This document shows, piece by piece, positions 12,937-23,671 of a DNA stretch of 64,000 bases (position 1 is the stretch's first letter; the number at the start of each line of letters is the position of its first letter). The translations under genes and the position numbers were made by a program. The notes below the pieces were generated by a model that made no database searches, was not told the DNA's origin, and was given only the letters and a program-made list of their open reading frames with translations. Source of the DNA: Nansenia antarctica (taxonomy: Eukaryota > Chordata > Actinopteri > Argentiniformes > Microstomatidae); the NCBI GenBank assembly GCA_963989245.1, contig OZ022344.1:14008649-14072648 (forward strand), read 5' to 3'.

Positions 12937-14560
12937 AGACACACACACAGACACAGACACAGACACAGACACAGACACAGCGTCCTGATTCAGATTCCAG
13001 ATTTCAAAAGGCTACCTAACATTTTTACAGAATCTGCTCCCCTCACATTAAATATGAATAAGCACCGTTAGCTAACTCTGCAACACTCTATCATACCTGC
13101 ATCAGTTTCCTCACAGCAGCTGTATCAAAACCTGGAGAGACACAACGAGATGATGCGAGAAAGAGAGTGAGACAATCGCTAAGCAGCTCAATTATTCAAC
13201 AGAGTTCAAGCTTCAACCCATTACAAAGACAAACATTTATATTTCCCTGGATCCCCTGGATGGACCAGAGGCCGGGGTGATTCTACCTTGGCTGATTAAG
13301 TGGTCAGAGAGACAGCCACTGAAGAGGGAGGAGGGGATAGCCACGAACCAGGGGATAACATTGAACACCCAGCCCTGAAGGGAACACACAATAACAAACA
13401 AACAAACAGGTTCATTTAACACTGAGAAGAATTCAATTAACCTCTTGTTCTGCATTTAACATTAGTTCAATGACAGTTGTCATTTGGGGGTTATCAGTTT
13501 GAAGGAGTGTGTGTGTGTGTGTTTTTGGATGGCTACAGTGCCCTCTGTTGGTTGACTGAAGTCCTAATACACCCTCTGCTACCCCTCACAATACTGACTC
13601 TCACATGTCTATCTTCTCTCATCTAGAGAGATACCCTTGCGTAGCCAGACACTGAATTCTCACATTTGGGCATCTCACAATTGGGCTGACCCCCAATCAC
13701 CCCCCTGGACGTATCTTGATGTCCTCTCTCAGGTCTCAACAAACTTGCTCATCATGTCCCTAAAACAACATCAGATGTTTGGTCTACTGGAAACAGCTTT
13801 TTCAACAAAAGATCAAATTCCCCTGGTTGAATCTTTAACATGACTTCTATCTCAGTGTCACTCTGGCCTTGGACTGGAATGCAACTCTAAGTCTAAAGTA
13901 TAAGAGTTTTTTTTCTCTAAGGGGATAGGGTGCAAGGGTGAGTTTCGGGTTGGGATGCGGTTCTCAAGTTACCTTGGCTTCAGGGAAGGTGTCCTTGAAG
14001 AAGGTTGGTAGCCATGACAACAATGTGAAGAAGGTGCTTGCGGTGCAAAGGTGTGTAACAATCACAGCACTGTAGGGGGGAAGGAGAGAGAGAATTATTA
14101 TTATTATTATTTTATTTTTTTAAGTACCGTAAGAGACTGCATGTTACTCATATGTACATAGAAAAGCCCCAAAATAATCAACATACACTTCTACTATATC
14201 CAAGTCTGTAAGAGTGCACAACTGTAGTTCACAACAGTATCACCCTAACTGTATCTCAACTTAAATGTGCCCTCTTATTTAAAAAACAGTGTCAGTATTG
14301 CTTTTACTGCAGCCGAGCCCTATCCAGTGACAGAAGAAAGACTACAAACACAGTCACAGTTGTCGGTTAACTATTGAGGTGCGGTTGTGACATTACAGGA
14401 AATGACACCATTGTTGCTGAAAACAGGGCAGACGCGCTTCACTGCCACTGACTTCTATAAATAACCAGCCCACAGAGACAGGCATGAACAGAGTCTGTCT
14501 ATCTGAAAATGTAACATCTACAGGCAACTAAGCTGACCAGTGAGTAGTAGACCCTCTCTA

Positions 14561-14597
<37 letters not shown>

Positions 14598-15743
14598 GAC
14601 TCACACACACACAAGCCGAGCCAAACCGAAACCGCATGCGCCAACACACACTGCAAAAAAAAACATTTCCCATTGTCTTATTTTACCAAACGGCAGGTTG
14701 TTTGAAGAGGCGCAGCCAGTGCCTCCTGGAGAGTTTGGACTGGGTCCCTCCAGCACCCAACGACTCCAGAGTGATGATCGGACCTGGGAGCACACACAGA
14801 CACATACCTTAACGTGGTGTAGTTACGCATCAAAACAATACAAAACAGATGGCTAGAAAGTATATAATACCGTTTACAAATGTGTACACATCTTACCTTC
14901 CCCTTTGAGCAGGTATTTCCACATGCAGTAAGCCCACAGGACAGAGAGTAGCCCAGACACATAGAACACACTCTCCCAGCCGTACTGGTCTAACATGAGG
15001 GAACCAGCCCCCCCGATCACCAGTGTCCTGGGAAAGACAACAAAAACACACAGACGTGTTGCATTTATCAAGTCTGGCATGATTGATCTAATTCAATGCG
15101 ATTGCATCATATGTTATTATAATGCATGTTGTGATATTATAGTATCACCCTCCAATCCTCCTCCTCCTCTACTACATTAGGAGGGTAAATGCTTACATCA
15201 GTGAGGACGACATCATCCATCCCAGCTAAAAACAGGACGTTTACACAAGGATGGGAATTAAACTAGTCTGAGGCTTAGATTTTACCAGAGCTGGCTAGTG
15301 AAAAATGTGGCTAACCAGCCCTTTTTTGTCATCTTAGTGCAAAAGGACAGATGTCATACCTGAGAAGTCACAATGTTATGAAGTTGTACATTATGGGAAT
15401 TAATCATTGTGAAATAGATCAGACATTCATTGAAATATTGTTTACGTCTGTAACAGGAACAATAGTTTTGCTACAGCTATGGCATGTTTTGGGCATGGCC
15501 GAGTAGAATGTCATCCTGGATATTGGAAATTGCAGTCCACTAGCTAGGCTGTCCAGTGCCAAATTCCTTAAGTTTCATGCCTGAGTGTACAGAGCCAGAC
15601 TCACCCCAGGTAGGACCCACTCCCCACGGTGCTCATGAGGAAACCTCTCTCACTCTCAACCACCTTCTGGGAACACAGGCTGGCCAGAGAGGGGTAGTGC
15701 ACACCTGGGAACACACACACACAGACACACACAGACACACACA

Positions 15744-15805
<62 letters not shown>

Positions 15806-18800
15806 GACAGACAGACAGAGACACAGACACAGACAGACACAGACACAGACACAGACAGACACAGACACACACACACACACACACACACAGTTACGACATG
15901 TTAAGAGTAAGTAATTACTTTGGTGGCACGATATGTACCAGTATTGTAATGTTTTTGCAAGAAGAAATCTGTATGTGTCCAAGCTAGTTATGAAGAAGCT
16001 TTCTGCTTGGAGCCATGTGGCAAGAGTTAGCAAATAATATAGAAACCAGGACACGTAATGGAAGGCGAAAAACGGAAAATGATTGTCAACAACATGAAAG
16101 CCTGGTCCCCTGCAGTTTACAGAAAAAACTATGTCAACAACAACATTTTCCCAGCCCTGACAGAAGAGGTGCCAAGGATAGCCCAGTTCCACCTCCGGGG
16201 AAGTTCACAAATGTCAAACAGGAACAAAAAGTCAAACAAGGCCATAAACAAACTGAACTTCAACCCCAGCCTAAAGCTAGGAGAAGCTTCCGGAAATCTT
16301 CCACTTCTCATCTGAATCAGAATTGCTTTCTTAGGTTTAGGTTCTTCGACATTGGCATTGCAGCAGGATATAACAAACAACAATAATACAATAAAGTGAG
16401 ATAAGTAAAGTAAGTAATAATAACAAAGTAGAATAAGGTAATGCACAAATGTTAATGGGATAGACAGATAAAGACCATTCACAGACATCTACTATATATG
16501 TCTTTCACCCATCTGTATTTATGAGGGGAGGGGGGTGAGGGCAGGAGGTCACAAGACAATTGAGATGCCTCTCTGTCCACAAACACACACACACACTGCC
16601 CCCGGCGACATCTCTACGAAACTGAGATTGAGACTCTTGGGGGGATATGTGTGGACTGGACCAATGTTCTTTCTGTTGAAACTCAATCTAGTCTAGGGGA
16701 AAGGTCAACCATACTAACCATATTAAACCATCCAGTTTCACATCTTTGATGAAAAGAATAAGGATCTGTGTGGTTGTAGCGGCTAGGGCGCTTCAATGGA
16801 ATCATAAAGGACTCAACAGAGGGTCACATGTCTTAGAAGAGACCAAGAGGTACACGTGACAGGAGTGGCGTTGTTGTTCAGTTCTATTCACTGTGGCTCC
16901 CAGTACAGACACTTACATTTTAACCATTTAGCAAACGCTTTTATCCAAAACATTAGAAGAATACTGGGACAGTCTCCCTGGAGTAACTTGGGGCTAAGTG
17001 CCTTAGGCACCCTGGTGGTGGTGTTCCCAGGTGGTGTTCCCAGGTGGGATTCAAACTGACGACCTTCTGATCACCAGACCAACTCACTATCCACTAGACC
17101 ACCACTACCCCAGACAGACACACACCACGCCTCACTGCCCTTCTCTGTCCCTCCGCTGTAGAGGTCTCACCTTGCAGCAGCCCCATGAGGAAGCGGGCCA
17201 GTGTCATGGAGAAGATGGGCTGGGAGCAGAAATGGGCCAGGATGGGGGTGAAGGCTGTCATAGCCCCCCAGGCTGCTGCAGACAGCAGGAGTACCTTTTC
17301 CCCTCCCACCCTGAGGGAAGAGATGAGATAACAAGAGAAAACAATGAATGACTACTTCACCAACACCTTGAAGGGAGAGATGAGTACACCCACTATGTAA
17401 GTTGGTCTCTCCCATTCATCCATTTTCCAAATGAGTTCAAAGTAATGAGTCACTGTGTTGGCTATTGAGGGGAGGAGTTGGAGCAGAAGGCGTATCTATT
17501 TCGCAAAATCTGAAGGAAGCCTTGAGCTTCTTTTGACATGAGAAGAATGTCATGTCAAACATTAAAAGAATGTTTCCTTTGACTATTTTCTTCTTTTTTT
17601 ACTTTCCAATTTGTATTTGCACTGACCCTTTCTGCTCTTTTTGGTTTGAATTCAAATCCACACTGCGTACATGAATGATGGTTCTACCTGGAAATCTAAT
17701 TAAGAAATGACCTGGCACTCATTACTGGCTCCCTGCTTTACATGGGCCACATACAATGTAAACAAGACAGACCCTGTGACGTCTGTCCTTTCTCGTTGTA
17801 GGAAAACCCCACCCTTGACAACCATGACATTTACTGGTTAAACAGCTATGGCCTCGTCAAACAACATTTCCTTCACACTCTGTACTCTGTTGTTAAGTTG
17901 TCTGTGCTCATATGAATGTATACGATGTTGACACTTTAATGAAGTAGCTAGCTACAAGGTGAAAAGAGATTTTCTTTTCGATGCAAAAAAATTATATTGA
18001 GTATGACTTCATTCTCAAGTCATTGCCCATGCCCACCTGTCACTGACGTAGCCCCCGAGGACCTGGGTGAAGCAGTAGCCCCAGAAGAAGCTGCCCAGCA
18101 CCATGCCTGACTCCCTCTTGCTCCAGCCAAACTTCTCAGCCATACTGACAGCGCAAATGGGCATGGCGACCCGGGCGCAGTACAGCAGGCAGGTCCCCAG
18201 CAACAGCACTGCGGTCCATACCCTCGCCTCCGATCTGCACAGAGGATATAGCTTTATTGTGGGTGTGGGTGTGCTGTGTGTGTGTGTGGGGGGTGTGTGG
18301 GTGTGCTGTGTGTGTGTGTGGGGGGGGTGCTGTGTGTGTGTGTGGGGGGGGGGGGGGGTGCTGTGTGTGTGTGTGTGGGGGGGGGGGGTGTGCTGTGTGT
18401 GGGGGGGGGGTGTATGTGTATTGGTGTGTCTCTCAGAGAAACCAACTTCTGAGTGTTTGTATTCAGCATGGCAAATACAGCTCATATGACAAGTTTGCAG
18501 TGGCAAACACAACACTGGTCTTATTCAGTGCACTTCACAAATAAATTGGATTTTCAGTAAATGTTACTTCATCAAGCTAGGACATCTTATGATATTAATA
18601 GTACAGACTCTAGTGGGGAACCTTTGACTCTGGCGAAACTATGCAGCTTAGCAACCTCGAGTCCACCAGCTGACACACATCTGATGATTGAAGTATTTCT
18701 GTCGGAATGTGCCTCAATGTTCATGGCAACACTGTCAAGAAACGTGTTACATTTGACATCACGTCGTCTTTGAATCTATGATTAAAATTGAGGATTTCGT

Positions 18801-19575
18801 GACGTTAGAATTATATGGTTCTATCTCCATTTTTGTCAAAATTGAGTTTTTTTACACAAACTGATCCATTAGGTGTTTATTAATGTCTGTGTGGTGTTAT
18901 TTTTAAAATGTTGACATTTTTGAGTTAGTAATTCATAAAATACAAAGGTTCCATCTCACAAAACATAATGGAATGTAAAAACGTTGACGCTCAATATCTC
19001 TTAACTACCCTAAACGGAGATAGAACCTTATCATTCTAAGCTCACGATGTGCCTCAATGTTCATGGCAACACTGTAAAGAAAACGTGTTACATTTTACAT
19101 CACGTCGTCTTTGTATCTATGTTTGTATCTAAAATGGATGATTTGTCAACTACAAACTAGGAACAAGTTGCAACAAAGTAGCAACATTGAATGAAAGTGG
19201 TCACACTGCATACGTCAACGCGGGAGAAACTGTTCAGAAAAGAAATGTCCTTGTCAAAGCCAACTCTCAAATTACTCAAAACGTCTACCTAACCACATAT
19301 TATACAACATTGAGTTGGGCTTAATTCGATTTCAGTCCTGGTTGTATAATTAGATCTGTTGTATTTAAAAAGAGATGGGTTTCTGTAGACATTTGGACAT
19401 CTGTTCAATAGAAAACAGCCGACAATTGTTACTGAATGACTTACCTCGGCCAGGTCGTATTCAGCTCAGTCCACTTTTTCTGACCTCCGGCGATCCCTAT
19501 TTTATCAGGGGGGATTTCTTTGAGACAGACCAAATCTGGATTTGAGTTCTTTCCATGTTTTTGCAGAATTGCCAT
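9423..19575 (-). CDS. slc17a9: Vesicular nucleotide transporter (SLC17A9), complete
   Basis: Major-facilitator protein of the SLC17 family; the family member VNUT loads ATP and other nucleotides into secretory vesicles, driven by membrane potential. Thirteen coding exons on the minus strand (19575-19445, 18234-18037, 17310-17171, 15704-15605, 15027-14897, 14783-14687, 14069-13973, 13374-13287, 13131-13097, 12860-12745, 10522-10467, 10221-10192, 9601-9423) have GT-AG borders and join in phase to 465 residues; human is about 436. Visible marks are the MFS loop motif GGYVSDR in exon 2, the repeated transmembrane stretches, LLSWLPTFF in exon 7, IQDLAPS-like NVQDLAPSCAG in exon 11 and the ETTGSW motif in the last exon. 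The start ATG at 19575 begins a short cytosolic leader. The last eight codons lie inside a minisatellite. Introns carry many repeats. Which SLC17A9 paralogue this is, if more than one exists, cannot be seen. Confidence 0.93.
9601..9630. repeat. (CA)n next to the last SLC17A9 splice acceptor
   Basis: On the transcribed strand the GT run directly precedes the TAG acceptor of the final exon, replacing a normal polypyrimidine tract. Confidence 0.85.
10998..11240. mobile_element. Tc1-like transposon end fragment nested in the hAT element
   Basis: The text from CTTCAGAAAGTATTTAGACC through the GAGTCCACCTG stretch follows the terminal region of Tc1-like elements common in fish. Only this end remains, so it is a fragment. 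Confidence 0.7.
11461..11597. mobile_element. Small MITE-like inverted-repeat element
   Basis: The ends GCGTTCGTAAA and TTTACGAACGC are inverted copies of each other enclosing about 115 bp. It is nested inside the hAT-like element and has no coding potential. Confidence 0.55.
11812..12090. mobile_element. Degenerate repeat with retroelement-like tail
   Basis: The left part (ATATTTGGACAGTGAACCAA) resembles a dispersed fish Tc1-like end. The right part ends in GTGACAAATAAAATTTGATC, a tail common on fish retroelements. Family assignment is from memory of motifs only. Confidence 0.45.
12619..12716. repeat. About 45-bp imperfect tandem repeat
   Basis: The phrase GCTAGGGTTTGGGTGCTAGT followed by GGATAGGGGCTGATGGAG is repeated about 2.3 times, in the SLC17A9 intron next to exon 10. 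Confidence 0.85.
12892..12978. repeat. (CA)n/(ACAGAC)n microsatellite
   Basis: A pure CA run passes into ACAGAC hexamers on the right. It lies beside the acceptor of SLC17A9 exon 10. Confidence 0.95.
14561..14597. repeat. (ACAG)n tetranucleotide repeat
   Basis: About nine copies of ACAG in an SLC17A9 intron. Confidence 0.9.
15713..15890. repeat. (CA)n with (ACAG)n and (ACAGAC)n blocks
   Basis: A CA array with several internal expansions, directly upstream (in transcript sense) of the SLC17A9 exon 4 acceptor. Confidence 0.96.
16900..17110 (-). mobile_element. tRNA-derived SINE, antisense
   Basis: Read on the minus strand it begins with a tRNA-like head (GTGGTCTAGTGGATAG as A box, GTTTGAATCC as B box). 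It ends in the tail GCTAAATGG preceded by a CTTTTATCC-type motif (plus strand ATTTAGCAAACGCTTTTATC). Related tails occur at 26625-26695 and 60655-60692. This is a Pol III-type retroposon. Confidence 0.7.
18257..18420. repeat. GT/poly-G compound tract in SLC17A9 intron 1
   Basis: The plus strand alternates (TG)n with G runs of 7 to 12. The transcript is made from the other strand, so the G runs are on the template strand and the RNA is C/A-rich. It lies about 25 bp upstream of the exon 2 acceptor. Confidence 0.92.
18707..19123. repeat. Dispersed direct repeat, 76 bp, two copies
   Basis: Copies at about 18707-18782 and 19047-19123 share GTGCCTCAATGTTCATGGCA, then AAACGTGTTACATTT and ATCACGTCGTCTTTG, with few differences, 340 bp apart in SLC17A9 intron 1. 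This is probably a local duplication. Confidence 0.85.
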
Positions 19576-19912
19576 TCAACGTGAGGAGTTAATGTTGACG
19601 ACCCGCTCTCTCTCACTCTCACAGTTCAGCGCGGAAGGGGTCGAAAGCAAAGCTGGAGGTGGGTGACTAAAAACAAAACTTTGTTCAATCTGGACCAAAC
19701 CGATGTAGACTATTATTCATTTCCTTCGGATAATCGTACCCATGGCTGTAATAACCAGAGAGAGATATAGATATTAGACGTACGGCCGGGTGAAGAGGGG
19801 AGGAGAGGAGTGTGTGTTTTTCCCTGGTGCTTGTCTGGATGATGATAATCCACGTGTCAGTTTTCTTTTTTCTTCAGCCTTCGCAGTTCTTCCTGCAAAC
19901 GGCAGGGTCGTA

Positions 19913-20081
19913 TCAGGGGGGTGTTCCATCAACGTCGCTAAAGGAAAATCTAGGCTTATTTCGTTAAGTCTCCCGAGACTCTTAAAAAGATCCAGGCATA
20001 ATCTTGATAGATCTCGCAGGATTTATCAAAAATAAGCCTGGATTTTCCTTTAGCGACGTTGATGGAATACCCCCCTGGAAG
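19913..20081. mobile_element. MITE with about 45-bp inverted ends
   Basis: Left end GGGGGTGTTCCATCAACGTC and right end GACGTTGATGGAATACCCCC are inverted copies continuing through the GCTAAAGGAAAATC part. The total is about 169 bp with no ORF. It sits upstream of the SLC17A9 start, so it may touch that promoter. Confidence 0.85.
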
Positions 20082-21391
20082 TATACAAGTGACTCAGTCC
20101 TTCAAAAAAACAAAAACAAAACAAAAAACAGCATGAAATGGTCAGAATGAAAAAAGAAAAGAAAAAAGAAAGCGACGTATTCTCTATTCTATGGCATCCC
20201 TGCCCTCCGACGTCTAAACAGGCGCTCCATCGTGACAGTGCAGTATTTCGAGTCTAGACATCCTATCCCAACGTGATAAGCAGATCCGATCGTATTACAC
20301 AGCAGAACAGGACCTGATCGAAACAGGCAGTTTTAGGTTAGAACCGCTCTTTGAGAACCTGCGACGCCCTCCTCCCCTGTCCTTGGTCCATCCATGTTGC
20401 TGATGTTGGTCCCCTGTTGCGATGTGTCTGCTGTCATCATCCTGGCTCATAGGGCAGGGATGCTGCGTAGCACCTTCGGAGTTTCATAAGCCCCAGGCAG
20501 GACGGCTGGGGTACCAAACAAGGGTTATATAACATGACTGCAGTCACCTCAACTTTGTTGCGGCTCTGATAACTTATGTATGTTGTCGTTGTCTTCTGGT
20601 GTATACAGAAAAATAAACACAACACAAGCAAAATCAAGTTTTCCAAAAGAGTATTTTTTATTCCATACATACTTAAATCTTTCAGCTGCAAAACTGTCAG
20701 CGTGAATTGGGTGGATAGTCTTATGTATTCACATTATTGTCTTGTTTGTCTGTTCGGGAGATAACACAGGATGAAACTAAGATTGCAATAAAACTGACAA
20801 AGTTATAGCGCATTGGCAGCATTCACAGTACCCTGCTTTGGCTCTACTCCACCATTCATGAGAAGCTGAAATGTGCATGTTATTATTCAGGAAAAACCCC
20901 TAAAACAACCTATTGTTGTGACAGTGGACCAGAGCCATTGAAACCAATTGTTCTTAACACCAAACCTGCATTCATTCCTGTTCTAGTTTGATACAATAGT
21001 CCTAAGAGCCTAATTTAGGCTTTAAACACCCTCCATATGCAAAGATTGCCAACTTTCCCTGCCAACAGACAGAAAAAAATCTAGTGTAACTGAAATATGC
21101 AAAAAAGGAAATCTTCACACATTTATTTATCGGAGACATGAAACAAATCATATAATTTGACTTCATTAAAACACAAGGATTTATATGTTGTATGATGTTG
21201 TTTCAGGCAGTTAAGTCACTTTAAATACAAACTACCCAGTTTGCACAGTCTATGTTATCAAAGTCTCCCAAAAAGCAACCCTCACCAAAAAAATAAAAAA
21301 AGGTTGTATGAGTCAGTCTCTGTTGGAGTATAAATAGATAGGAGTAGGAGAGTAGGTGTGTCCATTTTGTTCCGCACTGTCTGCTGTGTTC

Positions 21392-22703
21392 TCACTTTGG
21401 GTCCTCGATCGTCCCTTTGCTGAGGTCTGTCATTTTGGGGTACTTGACTTTCTTTTGGTCAAGTTCATTCTGAGCCCACAGGAGCAGTTTCAGGAGCTTG
21501 GCCAGTTTGGGCGTCGACTCTCTGTTCTCGTAGTCCAGCACAGACTGGTTGACTTCACTCCACACCTTCAGGGGACAGAGGGTGGAGATTAAGTACAGGA
21601 CACGATGAGAACGATGCTAATGACCTCAACTGCATATTTATTATTTAGGATACTGGATTTGGACCGTACTTTTTGTCTCTGCATCATGTTGAGCAGGTCT
21701 CCGAATGGCGACTCCTCGGGGTTGTCGAAGGCCAGCAGGGCCAGGGTCCTCTCCATCTCAGTCAGGCACTCCCGGCTCTCCTCCCCCTGCTCAGCTAGCT
21801 GGGACTGGGCAAACTCCAGCGCCGCCTCGGTCTCTCTCAGTCGGATCAGCTCTATCAGGTGCTGTTGCTGCAGACAGGGAGGGAGGGACGACAGAGGAGG
21901 GGGAAAATGGTGAGTAAAAAAAATGGAGAGTACAAATGGTGAACAAAAGAAAGATAAAGGGGAAGAAAATGGGAAGAAGGAACAAGCCTGGAGGAAGGAC
22001 AAGTAGAACGGTGGGAGTATCAATAAAGAGGGGAGGAGGAGCAAGGGATAGATAGCATGGTACGAAAAAGAAAATATCAAACATAGGATGAACGGACAGG
22101 AGAGAAATGCTGCATTTACCTGGAGATGGAAGTACAGGTAGCGGTTTGTGTCCAGCAGTTCCGGATGCAGGCTGTTGATCAGGGCGATGCCCTCCTGGAT
22201 CTGCCCCTTCAGGATCATCTCTCTGATCTTGATCCTCTCGTCCAGAGAGTCCAGGTCCACACTGGGCTCTATCCCAGACTCCATCCTGAACTTCTCAGCG
22301 GCCTCTTTAAAACCTTCTGTTAAAACAAAACAAAAAGAAGACTGTTTGAGGTACTGCGATTTCATGACCATGCCTTTACTGTCAGGTGTTCAGACATTAG
22401 GCCTGTCTTGATTACACATGCACTGTAGAGGCTTTTAAGTTGTGTATATAAAAAAAAGTATATATATTTATATTTGTTATAAATAGGCTAAATAATACTG
22501 TATTGTTGTTAAACATTTTTTTAAAAATTATTAAGAAGTATGAAATGAGGGGAAAACCATCAGTGGGTTGTCTCGAGTACTGTACCTGTCACCAGGTAGT
22601 TCATGATGAGCCGGTTCATGTCAGCTCTCTGGATGTGGACATTGTTGAGCTTCTCCATCCACTCTTCTCTCGTTATGTCCTCCGGCTTTTCAGCATAACT
22701 CAT
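21392..22703 (-). CDS. gid8: GID8 (CTLH/GID E3 ligase subunit) with a 2-bp frameshift in the last exon
   Basis: GID8 (TWA1) is the core scaffold that binds RANBP9, ARMC8 and the RMND5/MAEA pair in the CTLH ubiquitin ligase. Coding exons are 22703-22586, 22316-22120, 21867-21670 and 21567-21392. The first encodes MSYAEKPEDIT and the LisH start; the second carries LisH/CTLH (TNRYLYFHLQ at its end); the third carries the CRA part with GEESRECLTEMERTLALLAF. In exon 4 the frame starts normally (VWSEVNQSV), but a third CA in the run 21539-21544 shifts it. The ancestral end (LDYENRES ... GTIEDPK) is present only in another frame, with its TGA at 21392-21394. As read, the protein would be 196 residues instead of about 228-229. 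A second ATG lies one codon upstream at 22706. A sequencing or assembly error is the main alternative. Confidence 0.9.
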
Positions 22704-22878
22704 CATGAAGTGTCCTGCGAATGTTGCATAACACTGATGATCAGTCACTGTTGTTTCAATTATACATATGTTTACATACATGTTTTTTTTTCTTTATTAT
22801 TGTGTTGTCCGGCAACACTTTCTTTATTTTCTTTAGGAAAAGTTAAAAAGTTCATATTTGATAACAATGTATGTATAT

Positions 22879-22950
22879 AAATATTTTAGTTAATATTTGA
22901 TGTAGTGACACCACTTCCGGTTTACCGCATCAAATATTAACTAAAATATT
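22879..22950. repeat. Short inverted repeat in the GID8 5' intron
   Basis: Arms AATATTTTAGTTAATATTTG and CAAATATTAACTAAAATATT are perfectly inverted around a 25-bp loop. It is likely a small MITE or hairpin. Confidence 0.85.
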
Positions 22951-23475
22951 GACAAGGTTTAGCTAGATGTTACCAGAGAACATCATAATTATATTATAGT
23001 TTACTATCACTATGGATGGTTATACATGACAGCAGCTCGTTTACAGTTTTTTTTACAGTGTCCTGCCGGGTCAAAATCAAACGGGACCTTTACTAAAGAG
23101 GCTTTATTGAAGCTAGGTGAACTGCCAAGACGTTCAATTGATAAAGAGTAGTAGATTGTCATGAATCGTACGTCAACAAGCTCACGAATAAGTACAGTAG
23201 TGTACAGTAGCTAGTACCAGTCTACCACCAGTCGTTTAGAACTAAACCAGCCAGGAAGCCCAACATCGCTGGGGCCTTGTAACGTTAGCACAACATTGAA
23301 GCCTGCCTTCACTACTACTACTACCACCAAAACACCGCAGTCGTCTTGCCCTCAATGCACCGAGTGTACCAAATAGATAAACCAGTAAACAAGGCTAACT
23401 GAGCAACGCGGTTATTTCTATGTATGTGCCGAATATATTTCGATACGCCCCAAAAAACAACTTTAAATACTGTAC

Positions 23476-23560
23476 CTGAAATTGTGTTTAGCTACCCCTC
23501 GGCAGTAGCAATCTGGATCACGACATAGAAAATCTCGCGGTATTTCCAGTGAGAAGTGAG
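23476..23560 (-). other. Probable GID8 non-coding first exon
   Basis: A minus-strand donor TTTCAG|GTACAG falls at 23476/23475, and the coding exon has an acceptor just 5' of the ATG (TTCGCAG, ending at 22718). The transcript start at the right end is a guess. Confidence 0.45.
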
Positions 23561-23671
23561 TTCGGGATTTCATTGATGCGCCAAAATGGTTGGCTGTGGA
23601 CTACCGTGACGTCAAAACGGGAAAAAAAGACACAGCGCACGCTTTTTTATTATCATCCGGAACCGGTAGCA
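23540..23671. promoter_or_regulatory. Bidirectional promoter between GID8 and the RPS23 copy
   Basis: The two genes are head to head with under 200 bp between the first GID8 exon and the RPS23 ATG. A palindromic CRE (TGACGTCA, 23607-23614), a YY1-like AAAATGG (23583-23589) and an ETS-like CCGGAA (23657-23662) are visible. A pyrimidine run before the ATG resembles a TOP-type ribosomal-protein start. Confidence 0.5.

Noticed and set aside
15556..16192. ORFs of 143 (plus) and 178 (minus) codons
   Set aside because: Mostly CA/GT microsatellite translation; the only real coding part is the SLC17A9 exon at 15605-15704.
16015..16488. Plus and minus ORFs of about 120 codons
   Set aside because: No recognisable domain, located in an SLC17A9 intron, with composition typical of random open frames.
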